A stretch of DNA of 42,873 nucleotides from an uncultured Oscillospiraceae bacterium (GTDB taxonomy: Bacteria; Bacillota; Clostridia; Oscillospirales; Ruminococcaceae). The position numbers and the translations under genes were made by a program. The stretch spans positions 1 to 42,873 of the forward strand of contig CAJUMS010000019.1 of the NCBI GenBank assembly GCA_910587465.1. Direction: 5' to 3'. The notes beneath the pieces are model-generated. The model made no database searches, was not told the DNA's origin, and saw only the letters and a program-made list of their open reading frames with translations. This document shows positions 7,272-14,168 of this stretch, in pieces; within the stretch, counting starts at the first letter, position 1; every line of letters starts with the position of its first letter.

Positions 7272-8240
7272 TTATTCGAATTTATCGTAAAACTGCGTAC
7301 AGTAGCAGTCGTCGCACCATTTTGAGCGCTGTTTGCTCCTGCACTTACGAAAATATTCCTCGACGCGCGCGAAGTCATCCGCGCAGGTTATTCCTTTGAT
7401 GTCGAACTTGTATTCATATGAGGTATAACTGCATGGGCTGATGAACCCGCTCTCGTTGATAAACCAAAACCACGATCCCGTATCGCACTCGGCAACGGGA
7501 TTTCTCTCGTTCCGCGACGATTTCAGTATTCTGTCAAGATACTTCCCGCTCCCGTGAACAATTAGTCCGCGCTCGGCAAATATCTTTTTCAGCAACGGCA
7601 GCCGATTTCGGAATGCCTCCACCTGCTGCTCGGTAAGGCGGTTAGCCTCAAAGAACTCTGGTCTGTCAAAGCCGCCAAGCTGATTGAACGTTACCTCGTC
7701 AACTCCCAACCACAACAGATACTCGCAGAACTCCTCAAACTGCGAGATATTGTTCCGCATAAGAATGGTGTTCACCTTGATTTTCAGGTCGCTCATACAG
7801 TCATCGCGCTTTTCAACAAGGGTCTTGATGTTCTTCGACACGGTATCGAAGTGCCCGAAATACTGACGAACCGCATCGTCGCACTCGTTAAATCCATCCA
7901 GACTGAACACGAGCTCCGAAAAATTATCCAGAACCGCTTTTTGCAGCTCCTTTTTGTTAAACAACAGTCCGTTTGTGGTGGCGCTCACTCCAATACCGTA
8001 ACCGTGCAGCTTTTCCGAAAGCGGAACGATATCCTTCCAAAGAAACGGCTCGCCGCCTATCCAGCTTACGAGCATTTCCTCTTCCGTCTGACGGCGGTAT
8101 TCGCCCAGCACCGTACACATTCTCTCCGCCTCCGTACTGTCCGCGTCGGAGCGAACGCGTTCAACTTCGGTACTGTACGAGCAGAATTTGCACTTCATAT
8201 TGCAGCTTTGAGTTACTCTCCAGACTATTACTCTGCCCAC
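7272..8240 (-). CDS. Radical SAM protein with C-terminal cysteine cluster (SPASM/twitch-like)
   Basis: 322 aa from a GTG start with GAGGTG upstream. CNMKCKFC at residues 13-20 is the CxxxCxxC motif that ligates the 4Fe-4S cluster used to cleave S-adenosylmethionine; WIGGEPFL near residue 60 is the GGE motif. The C-terminus has further cysteines: one in AECDTG, one in ISPCSY, then CRSKQRSKWCDDCYC, which would suit an auxiliary iron-sulphur cluster as in SPASM/twitch enzymes that modify peptides or proteins. It lies 20 bases after an unrecognised two-domain protein, the likeliest partner or substrate. I cannot name the reaction. It is not an obvious anaerobic sulfatase-maturing enzyme, and no sulfatase is nearby. 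Confidence 0.85.
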   Translation of the reverse strand: MGRVIVWRVTQSCNMKCKFCSYSTEVERVRSDADSTEAERMCTVLGEYRRQTEEEMLVSWIGGEPFLWKDIVPLSEKLHGYGIGVSATTNGLLFNKKELQKAVLDNFSELVFSLDGFNECDDAVRQYFGHFDTVSKNIKTLVEKRDDCMSDLKIKVNTILMRNNISQFEEFCEYLLWLGVDEVTFNQLGGFDRPEFFEANRLTEQQVEAFRNRLPLLKKIFAERGLIVHGSGKYLDRILKSSRNERNPVAECDTGSWFWFINESGFISPCSYTSYEYKFDIKGITCADDFARVEEYFRKCRSKQRSKWCDDCYCTQFYDKFE

Positions 8241-8260
8241 AGAAAATCACCTCGGCAAGT

Positions 8261-9697
8261 TTATTTTGCTTGGTCTTTATATCTGTTTACAAACGTCTGT
8301 GCTACGGGGATTATCTTTTCGTACTTCGCGTCGCCGCCCTCGACTGCGTTCTTGAAGAAGTTATACAGCTTTCTGCTCGAACTCTGCCCTGCCGCGCGGT
8401 GTGCAACATATTCATGAGTAGCCACGAGATCGGGGTTATCCATAATCGCGATAGAAAAGTCAACGAACCTCTGCGCATCGCTGAATTGCAGGAAGTTGCA
8501 GGCGGTTACGATACTCGAATAGAAATTTGGCGATACGATCACCTCGCCGTTGTATTCCACGTCGCCGCGGAGCAGGCAGTTCAGCTCCTCGTCCGACAGC
8601 TTCTTTATCGCGTATGCGGACTCGATCATCTCACAGTCGGGCATCTGCTCTGACTTTTCGAGAACGGAAAACGGCAAAACGTTGTTGCTTACCGCCTTAC
8701 GCCTTACGGTACTCAGTTTAGCCGAAAGGATAGAGAATTGTCTCGGCTTGTATTCGGCTCTGCCCTCAATGATGATCCTGAGCATATCCTTTGGGAACGC
8801 TTTGAGCGGTATCTTTACCGACGGACTTCTGAACCCTGTGATCCCCTCGGGAACAAATATGGGTTTCGGATTTACGGTGGGCGTAGGTGCGGACTGAGCC
8901 TCGGTCTCGGCACCCGCCTCACCTTCCTCGGTCACGGGAGCGGGCGAAGATGCGGGCAGCGGAGCCTCGGGGTAAATTATATCGGTATACGGCTCGGTTA
9001 TCTTCTCAATGACCGCGCAGCTGTACGGAATATCCTTGTCCGTGCAGGAGACCGCTCCGTGATGCCCTTTAAGCAGCGCGGAATGAAGTCCTGACAGATG
9101 ATAAACGATACCTTGAACGCGGCGGTATTTTACCTGCTCATCGGTATTCACTCTTGTTCTTGCCGTAAAATAGTCCAGAGGCTCGGTCGGCACAAGAAAA
9201 CATGGCTTAAATGTCTGATCGGGACCGATAACGCGGCTTTGTTCCGCAGTACCGCGCACCTCGTGCGAGATGTTGTAGCCTCCCCAGAAGAATATGCCGC
9301 TGCCGTCGGTAGGATAATAGTCCGACATATACGCGGTGTATACTCCGTCCTCCAGCAGTGTGAATATATCATGCAGACCCGCCGCGAGCGAATCACCGTT
9401 GTTCAGCTTGTTAAAGCTGTTACCGAGCGCATCGTGAATTTTAGGCTCGTATCCCTGAAATCCGGGGCAGAACGACACCAGCTTATCACTTCTCTTATTG
9501 GAATGATTCGGGCAAATAAAATTTATTACGGGATCTGTACCGATAAAAAACAACCGCGTTTGCGTACTCGCGCTTCCGCTGTAATCGGTATGTCCCGCTA
9601 AACAGGTACCGATCGCCGCCTCTCCGTTCTTCACGGAGATAAGCAGCACGCTTTTACCGTTCAGATCTATCGTTTCCGATTTTACCTCGGCGCTCAT
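8261..9697 (-). CDS. Unrecognised two-domain protein next to radical SAM gene
   Basis: 478 aa. I chose the ATG at 9697 because AAAGGAG lies nine bases upstream; an in-frame TTG 12 codons earlier would overlap the YcxB-like gene. There is no signal peptide or membrane helix. An N-terminal domain (about 1-235) contains CPNH and CPGF (Cys62, His65, Cys77), a possible metal site, and many aromatic residues. A Pro/Glu/Ala-rich linker occupies about 243-279. The C-terminal domain (about 285-478) is charged and ends in a helix-rich part. I know no family for it. It sits between a YcxB-like membrane protein (22 bases) and a radical SAM enzyme (20 bases), so the three are almost certainly one operon, and it could be a regulator, a scaffold or the enzyme's target. 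Confidence 0.75.
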   Translation of the reverse strand: MSAEVKSETIDLNGKSVLLISVKNGEAAIGTCLAGHTDYSGSASTQTRLFFIGTDPVINFICPNHSNKRSDKLVSFCPGFQGYEPKIHDALGNSFNKLNNGDSLAAGLHDIFTLLEDGVYTAYMSDYYPTDGSGIFFWGGYNISHEVRGTAEQSRVIGPDQTFKPCFLVPTEPLDYFTARTRVNTDEQVKYRRVQGIVYHLSGLHSALLKGHHGAVSCTDKDIPYSCAVIEKITEPYTDIIYPEAPLPASSPAPVTEEGEAGAETEAQSAPTPTVNPKPIFVPEGITGFRSPSVKIPLKAFPKDMLRIIIEGRAEYKPRQFSILSAKLSTVRRKAVSNNVLPFSVLEKSEQMPDCEMIESAYAIKKLSDEELNCLLRGDVEYNGEVIVSPNFYSSIVTACNFLQFSDAQRFVDFSIAIMDNPDLVATHEYVAHRAAGQSSSRKLYNFFKNAVEGGDAKYEKIIPVAQTFVNRYKDQAK

Positions 9698-9719
9698 TGC
9701 ACTCATCTCCTTTACCGTG

Positions 9720-10589
9720 TTATCGTTGTTCAAGGCTCAGTGCGATAATATCCGCAATTCCGCCCACATATTTTTTATCAAACGCCTTTTTGGGAATATA
9801 AGCGACTGCGGCGTTGTTTTTATACAGAATAAACATTTTATCCGACTCGATAAAATAATCCAGCTCGCTCCACGGCACAAGGTCTCTGCTTTCGTAGGTG
9901 CAGCTTTCGCAGGCCGCGAAACCCAATCTGCTTACTACGAACGTTATAGGTTGTCTTGTTGCAAGATCGGCGTCCGCCAGTCGTTTGAACTTCGCCCTTG
10001 CGATTGCGTGAGTGATGATATACACCAACAGCGAAGCAATACCGCCCGACGCTATCGAGATCGGCACAAAATACAGGATATTGTCGCGCGTTATGCCGAT
10101 GGTAATATGCAGAATGCCAAATACTACCAGCATAATAAGCAGCGCGATAAGCCACAGAAATTTCACCAGCTTGAAGTTGAGCAGCATAATGAATGCCGCC
10201 GCTGTCTCTCCGTCGTCAAGCATGCCCTCTCCCGTATAGGTCTCTTTCCCCGGAGAGCACTCGGTGTACATGGATTTCAGCGGGAACATGCGCTTTTCAT
10301 GCTGATATCCAAAATTGTACTCCTTCTGACGGCACTCGATTATCGCGATAGCCCGCAGGATATCCTCAGTATCCGAGATCATTTTATTTGTAATGCAAAA
10401 GCTTTTGTTGGCGGTCTCTATGGTGATCTCCTTACGCGTTACCGTAACCTCGCGCACAATATCCCAGCTGTAAACCAGCGGCGGCTCCGAGCCCACCGGC
10501 TCGTAAACCGCGAACACGCTTCCGATAATGTATGTACGACCGCTGTCATCGTCGCTGACGCATACGGGCTTTAAGTCACTGAAAGCCAT
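9720..10589 (-). CDS. YcxB-like membrane protein
   Basis: 289 aa from the ATG at 10589, which has AGAGGTG eight bases upstream; an upstream in-frame ATG at 10649 has no ribosome site and lies on the -10 box. Residues 1-130 are soluble, two hydrophobic helices lie at about 145-165 and 175-200, and the end carries the pattern of YcxB-like C-terminal domains: VPWSELDYFIESDKMFILY then AVAYIPKKAF. Such proteins are membrane-bound with a PH-like cytosolic domain, and their role is mostly unknown. It is the first gene of the run leading to the radical SAM protein and the cellulase. Confidence 0.65.
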   Translation of the reverse strand: MAFSDLKPVCVSDDDSGRTYIIGSVFAVYEPVGSEPPLVYSWDIVREVTVTRKEITIETANKSFCITNKMISDTEDILRAIAIIECRQKEYNFGYQHEKRMFPLKSMYTECSPGKETYTGEGMLDDGETAAAFIMLLNFKLVKFLWLIALLIMLVVFGILHITIGITRDNILYFVPISIASGGIASLLVYIITHAIARAKFKRLADADLATRQPITFVVSRLGFAACESCTYESRDLVPWSELDYFIESDKMFILYKNNAAVAYIPKKAFDKKYVGGIADIIALSLEQR

Positions 10590-10653
10590 TTCAGGCACCT
10601 CTTCTTTCCGATTTTTTGGAAAATCGATACAATAAACCATTGTATACATATAT

Positions 10654-10717
10654 ATTATAACATATAATTACGAAAAAAGAAAGGGGTTATTTAAAAATTG
10701 TGAAATTTTTTTCACAT
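10654..10717 (-). promoter_or_regulatory. Probable promoter of the YcxB-radical SAM-cellulase run, with palindrome
   Basis: Minus strand: TATAAT at 10654-10659 with a weak -35 (TTTCTT) 17 bases upstream. Further upstream lies a perfect palindrome, TGTGAAA-N4-TTTCACA (10699-10716), at a position suited to an activator. It resembles Rex (TTGTGAA-N4-TTCACAA) and CRP (TGTGA-N6-TCACA) sites but the spacing is two bases longer than either. Confidence 0.45.
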
Positions 10718-10848
10718 TTCCGACGAACAACGGTGAAAATGTATAAGGAAATTTTTATTTAGCTTAATACCCTTCAAGCATTGACGAGAGTTAAGTTATT
10801 TAGTTGCTCACATAATTTCTGATTCAGTCTTATTTTGCCAACATGAAA

Positions 10849-10870
10849 ACGGGGAGCTGAAAAGCTCCCC
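10849..10870 (-). terminator. Terminator of the ~190-nt RNA
   Basis: Perfect 8-bp stem GGGGAGCT/AGCTCCCC with a 4-base loop, followed on the minus strand by GTTTTC. Confidence 0.75.
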
Positions 10871-11034
10871 GCCCCTTTTTAAATGATTACCGCCTTGCCG
10901 TAAGATGCAATATAAAACCCGCTAATGGCAGGGTGGGTAAGATCGCCCAACGTTTTCACGCTCCCGCCGACTGTGAGCCGAAACTCACAGGAGGTCTGCA
11001 ATCCGCCGTCGGAGTCGAAATCCCGTTTACAATG
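10849..11034 (-). ncRNA. Structured small RNA of about 190 nt, family not settled
   Basis: Minus strand, no reading frame. A promoter (11041-11068) and an intrinsic terminator (10849-10870) delimit a ~190-nt transcript. It contains the hairpin CTGTGAG-TTTCGG-CTCACAG, a GAAA-capped hairpin (GCGTGAAAACGT), and paired segments such as GGGCGATCTTACCC and CCCTGC-CATTA-GCGGG. Length, autonomy and dense pairing fit a housekeeping-type RNA. I considered 6S RNA and the raiA motif. The position of the main hairpin fits 6S poorly; raiA is possible, but I cannot confirm it from memory of the consensus. It is not SRP RNA, RNase P RNA or tmRNA. Confidence 0.7.
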
Positions 11035-11040
11035 TGTTGG

Positions 11041-11068
11041 ATTATAGTAGCACACATTCGCGTATCAA
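11041..11068 (-). promoter_or_regulatory. Promoter of the ~190-nt RNA
   Basis: Minus strand: TTGATA (11063-11068), 16-base spacer, TATAAT (11041-11046). No ribosome site or start codon follows, consistent with an RNA gene. Confidence 0.7.
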
Positions 11069-11111
11069 GGCAGTAGTATTAACAACATTATTCTTTCCCG
11101 AGATGCGAAGA

Positions 11112-11447
11112 TTATTCTTCAACCCCGTCGAGCTTTTCAAGATCCTCGATATCAAGCTCGGGGAGCTCCGAAAAGCGTTGTAAAAACACCTCTCCGACTG
11201 CATTGTATTCCGCGTCGTCGTCAATGGTCGCGAGCATAGACTCGCCGTTGCTCTCGGTCTCCTTAAGCACGACGAACTCCGCCGCGCCCTCTTCCTCGTC
11301 GTAATCGGCAGGGATAAGCGCGTAGTAGACCACTCCGTTTATCTCCGTGCGATCCACAAACTCAAACCGCGTAACGTTTCCTTCCTCGTCCTCGAGCTCG
11401 ATAATCCCCTCGTCCTCGTCAAGGAAAACCTCTTCATTTTCAGCCAT
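11112..11447 (-). CDS. DUF1292 family protein
   Basis: 111 aa from the ATG at 11447 (AAAGGCGG upstream); 17 more upstream codons are open but lack a ribosome site. The protein is very acidic and has the DUF1292 pattern: IIELEDEEGNVTRFEFVDR, then INGVVYYALIPADY and FVVLKE, a small beta-sheet fold seen throughout Firmicutes with no assigned function. It is often found near ruvX or alaS, but not here: it stands alone between two non-coding RNAs. The last acidic helix (PELDIEDLEKLDG) is typical of the family. Confidence 0.85.
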   Translation of the reverse strand: MAENEEVFLDEDEGIIELEDEEGNVTRFEFVDRTEINGVVYYALIPADYDEEEGAAEFVVLKETESNGESMLATIDDDAEYNAVGEVFLQRFSELPELDIEDLEKLDGVEE

Positions 11448-11676
11448 ATCCAGCCGCCTTTCCGTGCGTGAGATTTTCTTCCGAGAGCCTGTTCTCACGG
11501 CCGCTCAAAAAGAACCACGCTTGTGTTTATATTTTACACCACCCACGCGTTATTGTCAAGTGGAAATTATGTGAAATAATGCCGTTTTCACGGTTTTCTC
11601 GGAATAATCATTACTTTCACCAAAACAAATAATAAAAATATATACAAAACGCCTATGAAAAAAATAAAAAAATCTA

Positions 11677-11705
11677 TTGACTTTTACCAAAAGATATGGT
11701 ATTAT
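11677..11705 (+). promoter_or_regulatory. Promoter of the ~640-nt RNA
   Basis: TTGACT (11677-11682), 17-base spacer, TATTAT (11700-11705). Transcription should start near 11712, well before any of the SD-AUG elements. Confidence 0.75.
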
Positions 11706-11778
11706 TATATCAAGGAAGGAAAGAGAGAACCCGAAAACAAGCCGAGAGGTCGGTACGGGTGCTCCTCCAAATATACCG

Positions 11779-11806
11779 AAAGGAGTTCAGTCCAATGGAA
11801 AGCTAA
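11779..11806 (+). repeat. SD-AUG element 1, minimal frame Met-Glu-Ser-stop
   Basis: AAAGGAG at 11779-11785, TCC at 11791-11793, ATG at 11795, stop TAA at 11804-11806. GGA can pair with TCC. Spacing from SD to ATG is that of a real start site. Confidence 0.7.
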
Positions 11807-11854
11807 GTTTGAGGCAGAAAGGCGAAGGCTTGGTAGAGTCTAGCCGCTACTTTG

Positions 11855-11881
11855 AAAGGAGTTACTCCAATGGCTTGTTGA
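11855..11881 (+). repeat. SD-AUG element 2, minimal frame Met-Ala-Cys-stop
   Basis: AAAGGAG at 11855-11861, GGAG-TTA-CTCC hairpin, ATG at 11870, stop TGA at 11879-11881. Confidence 0.7.
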
Positions 11882-11915
11882 ACTTGCAACGGCAATAAAA
11901 TTCAGCTTTGAGCAG

Positions 11916-11991
11916 AAAGGAAGCGAGTCCCATGGAAACTAACGAACCATTTTTCAAATCGTCTGCGGAGTCGCAACCCGCCGGCCGCTGA
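11916..11991 (+). repeat. SD-AUG element 3, 19-codon frame
   Basis: AAAGGAAG at 11916-11923, TCC at 11928-11930, ATG at 11932. The frame METNEPFFKSSAESQPAGR ends at 11991, and is the longest of the five; it matches nothing I know. Confidence 0.6.
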
Positions 11992-12216
11992 GGTTAAAAT
12001 ATCGGCGATGATTTGCGCGGGACTTATTCCCGAAAACGCAAAATCCGCCGCGACAAGGTGTCTAACCTATTAAGAAAACCGCAGAGGTTTTCGGCAGTCC
12101 GCAGATATTTTCTACCGCGTTAAGCGTTTACATAGATAAGCCGTATCGAAAGTGGTGATTGCGATGTGCGCTTTAAAATTGAGGTTAGGAAAATATTAGC
12201 TTTGCAAAGCCGACTG

Positions 12217-12267
12217 AAAGGAATGAGTCCGATGTCCGATAAAATTTGCTGTACGATCAAATTTTAA
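12217..12267 (+). repeat. SD-AUG element 4, 11-codon frame
   Basis: AAAGGA at 12217-12222, TCC at 12228-12230, ATG at 12232, frame MSDKICCTIKF ending at 12267. The frame coincides with the perfect hairpin AAAATTTG/CAAATTTT (12241-12265), which points to structure rather than coding. Confidence 0.65.
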
Positions 12268-12268
12268 T

Positions 12269-12289
12269 AAGGAGTACGGTCCAATGTAA
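12269..12289 (+). repeat. SD-AUG element 5, start-stop frame ATG-TAA
   Basis: AAGGAG at 12269-12274, TCC at 12280-12282, ATG at 12284 followed at once by TAA. A minimal start-stop frame holds ribosomes at initiation in known leader RNAs. Confidence 0.7.
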
Positions 12290-12317
12290 TATCGAATTCA
12301 TAACAATTGAATATGTT

Positions 12318-12353
12318 CGAGCCTCCGCGAACAGCGGGGGTTCGTTATTTTTT
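12318..12353 (+). terminator. Terminator of the ~640-nt RNA
   Basis: An 11-bp stem (CGAGCCTCCGC with GCGGGGGTTCG, two G-T pairs) and a 5-base loop, followed by TTATTTTTT. It isolates the RNA from the rubrerythrin gene, which has its own promoter. Confidence 0.85.
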
Positions 12354-12361
12354 CAAATCTA

Positions 12362-12390
12362 TTGCTTTTTCCGGACCGTAATGTTATAAT
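12362..12390 (+). promoter_or_regulatory. Rubrerythrin promoter
   Basis: TTGCTT (12362-12367), 17-base spacer, TATAAT (12385-12390), about 55 bases before the ATG. No obvious PerR box is seen. Confidence 0.7.
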
Positions 12391-12446
12391 TAAAGTACCG
12401 AACGGTATGCCGCAGGGCAAATATTAACAAAAAGGAGAATATTACA

Positions 12447-12983
12447 ATGAGCAAATACACCGGCACAAAAACCGAAAAAAATCTGGAGGCAGCTTTTGCG
12501 GGCGAGTCTCAGGCGAGAAATAAGTATACATACTTCGCGTCCAAGGCTAAGAAGGAAGGCTTCGAGCAGATCGCGGCGCTGTTCCTGAAAACGGCCGACA
12601 ACGAAAAGGAGCACGCGAAGATGTGGTTCAAGGAGCTGAACGGTATCGGCGACACTGCCGAAAACCTGAAGGCTGCCGCTGACGGCGAAAACCACGAGTG
12701 GACGGATATGTACGAGGGCTTTGCCAAGACCGCCGAGGAGGAAGGGTTCCCAGAGCTTGCCGCTAAGTTCCGCGCCGTCGCCGCTATCGAAAAGCGTCAC
12801 GAGGAGCGTTACCGCGCGCTGCTGAAAAACGTAGAGATGCAGGAGGTCTTTGCCAAAAGCGAGGTCAAGGTCTGGGAATGCCGCAACTGCGGACATATCG
12901 TAGTCGGCACCAACGCACCCGAGGTCTGCCCCGTCTGCAATCACCCGCAGTCTTACTTTGAGATCAGCGCGGAAAACTATTGA
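12447..12983 (+). CDS. rbr: Rubrerythrin
   Basis: 178 aa, the usual length. The N-terminal four-helix ferritin-like domain carries the di-iron ligands in ENLEAAFAGESQAR, EKEHAKMW and IEKRHEERYRALL; the C-terminal rubredoxin-like domain has WECRNCGH and CPVCNH, the two CxxC pairs that bind a single iron. Rubrerythrin reduces hydrogen peroxide to water in anaerobes, taking electrons from NAD(P)H through rubredoxin-type carriers, and acts in the cytoplasm. AAAGGAGA precedes the ATG. It is monocistronic, between its own promoter and a strong terminator, as expected for a stress gene. Confidence 0.96.
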   Translation: MSKYTGTKTEKNLEAAFAGESQARNKYTYFASKAKKEGFEQIAALFLKTADNEKEHAKMWFKELNGIGDTAENLKAAADGENHEWTDMYEGFAKTAEEEGFPELAAKFRAVAAIEKRHEERYRALLKNVEMQEVFAKSEVKVWECRNCGHIVVGTNAPEVCPVCNHPQSYFEISAENY

Positions 12984-12990
12984 TAAAATA

Positions 12991-13021
12991 AGCGGAGAGC
13001 CGTCAAGCTCTCCGCTTTTTT
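12991..13021. terminator. Bidirectional terminator after rubrerythrin
   Basis: Perfect 10-bp stem AGCGGAGAGC/GCTCTCCGCT, 6-base loop, then a T run on the plus strand; the A-rich flank on the other side lets it also serve the convergent AraC-GGDEF gene ending at 13023. Confidence 0.88.
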
Positions 13022-13022
13022 A

Positions 13023-13862
13023 TCAGCCGTTAAAGAAGATCACCGCGCCCGCGTCACGAGCCTCGTTAATCGCGTTCTGCATACGGTCGAACAGCTCCGC
13101 AAAGCGCATACCGTGAATGCTCGCCGTAAGCTTTATCGCTCCCACGCGCATTGTGAGCGGTATCCCCCTGCCGTTGAAATCGACGGGCTGCCCGTTCAGC
13201 GAAATTACCTTTTGGGCGGCTGCCTCGGCAGCGGTTTTGTCGTCCGTGCCCGTCACTACGGCGAACTCGTCGCCGCCTATACGGAATGCCGCCATGTTAT
13301 CCCCCGCCGCAGCGTCCACACGGCGGAACGCCTCGCGTATAACCAGGTCTCCCGCATCTCTGCCGATGTTCTTGTTGACCTCCGCGAAATTCACGATATC
13401 AAAGCAAAGTACCCAATTATCGCGGTCTGTCGGTCTGAGCTCGTTGTAAAGCTCGGTGATATCAACTCGTCTGCCCATATAAATTCCTCCTTTAAGCGTG
13501 TTCTCGTCGGGGATTATCCGCGGAAATAACCCCGTCGAATGCCATTCCGTTCTGAATTTGGAGGGAGAAACACCCCAGAGCTTGCGAAAAGCCCGTGTAA
13601 ACACCTCGGGAGAATTGTACTGATATTTCATCGCGATATCGGTCAGCGTCATATCGGTGTGCGCAATATCCTCCGCGCTCCTTGTCAGACGCCGTTTGGA
13701 GATGTATTCCTTGAGACTTGTATGCGTGCAGTAGCGCCACACCTTTTGCAGCGCCGACAGCGAGCAGCAGCAAGCCGCCGCGATATCGTCCTGTGTTACA
13801 TCGTTGCACAGGTTGTCCTCAATGTAGTTCACCGCGTCAGCGAAAATACAGAAATTCTTCAT
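13023..13862 (-). CDS. AraC-type DNA-binding domain fused to a GGDEF domain
   Basis: 279 aa. Residues about 5-108 form an AraC/XylS double helix-turn-helix: VTQDDIAAACCCSLSALQ, then MTLTDIAMKYQYNSPEVFTRAF and the closing WGVSPSKFR. Residues about 145-278 are a GGDEF domain with CFDIVNFAEVNKNIG holding the first metal Asp155 and an intact GGDEF at 196-200. That motif is needed for diguanylate cyclase activity (two GTP to c-di-GMP). No RxxD inhibitory site stands at the usual place. The architecture suggests a regulator that binds DNA and makes or senses c-di-GMP or GTP. GGAGGTGG lies upstream of the ATG. No neighbour points to its target. Confidence 0.88.
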   Translation of the reverse strand: MKNFCIFADAVNYIEDNLCNDVTQDDIAAACCCSLSALQKVWRYCTHTSLKEYISKRRLTRSAEDIAHTDMTLTDIAMKYQYNSPEVFTRAFRKLWGVSPSKFRTEWHSTGLFPRIIPDENTLKGGIYMGRRVDITELYNELRPTDRDNWVLCFDIVNFAEVNKNIGRDAGDLVIREAFRRVDAAAGDNMAAFRIGGDEFAVVTGTDDKTAAEAAAQKVISLNGQPVDFNGRGIPLTMRVGAIKLTASIHGMRFAELFDRMQNAINEARDAGAVIFFNG

Positions 13863-14065
13863 TATCCCACCTCCGTTACAGATCGCGCTTATCTGTGACT
13901 ATATTGTAGCATATTTCCACACGGCTGTCTTGACGTTTTGAGCATATTTTTAAATAACGGGATAAATTAAAGGTCGCTCGCATTTATACCCCGTGAAATA
14001 AACGAAAGCAATAAAACCACAAGTATAAAAATTCACATTTTTTAAATGAAATTTCCAAAAACCCC
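13863..14065. other. Divergent intergenic region, AraC-GGDEF to rpmH
   Basis: Contains a weak minus-strand promoter for the AraC-GGDEF gene (AAGACA, 17 bases, TACAAT near 13907-13935). I looked for DnaA boxes because rpmH often borders dnaA/oriC, and found none matching TTATNCACA. Otherwise nothing. Confidence 0.4.
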
Positions 14066-14094
14066 TTGACAAGCCTTTTATAATGAGGTATAAT
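14066..14094 (+). promoter_or_regulatory. Promoter of the rpmH operon
   Basis: Consensus TTGACA (14066-14071), 17-base spacer, consensus TATAAT (14089-14094); suited to a highly expressed ribosomal-protein transcript. Confidence 0.85.
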
Positions 14095-14168
14095 AATTTA
14101 ATGTGAGTAGCTGTGTAGGGGATAATTGTACCCCGACGCAGAAAAAATAATTGAGGAGGAAATGAAAG

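Larger units (their letters stand above)
11712..12354 (+). ncRNA. Large structured RNA (~640 nt) with five SD-AUG hairpin elements
   Basis: A 1-kb gap between DUF1292 and rubrerythrin holds no normal gene, but it has a strong promoter and a strong terminator bounding ~640 nt. The RNA is rich in helices: ACCCG...CGGGT enclosing CCGA/TCGG (11729-11760), a long stem CGGCG...CGCCG (12003-12050), GAAAACC/GGTTTTC (12074-12092), GCTTTGCAAAGC (12199-12210) and AAAATTTG/CAAATTTT (12241-12265). Five copies of AAAGGA-N5/6-TCC-N-ATG punctuate it, each a hairpin hiding a Shine-Dalgarno next to an AUG. Size and style resemble the giant bacterial RNA classes ROOL, GOLLD and OLE. I lean to a ROOL-like or new class and cannot settle this by eye. 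Confidence 0.75.

Noticed and set aside
10698..10717. Rex or CRP binding site before the YcxB-like gene
   Set aside because: The half-sites match but the spacing is two bases too long for either; I keep it only as an unnamed palindrome.
11655..11843. 62-codon frame at the start of the large RNA
   Set aside because: Its start lies upstream of the promoter, it has no ribosome site, and it crosses SD-AUG element 1 in another frame.
12217..12267. Real 11-aa peptide gene in SD-AUG element 4
   Set aside because: The frame coincides with a perfect hairpin, so sequence is better explained by RNA structure; not counted as a gene.
13863..14168. Replication origin near rpmH
   Set aside because: rpmH is often beside dnaA, but I found no DnaA boxes, no AT-rich unwinding repeats and no dnaA.
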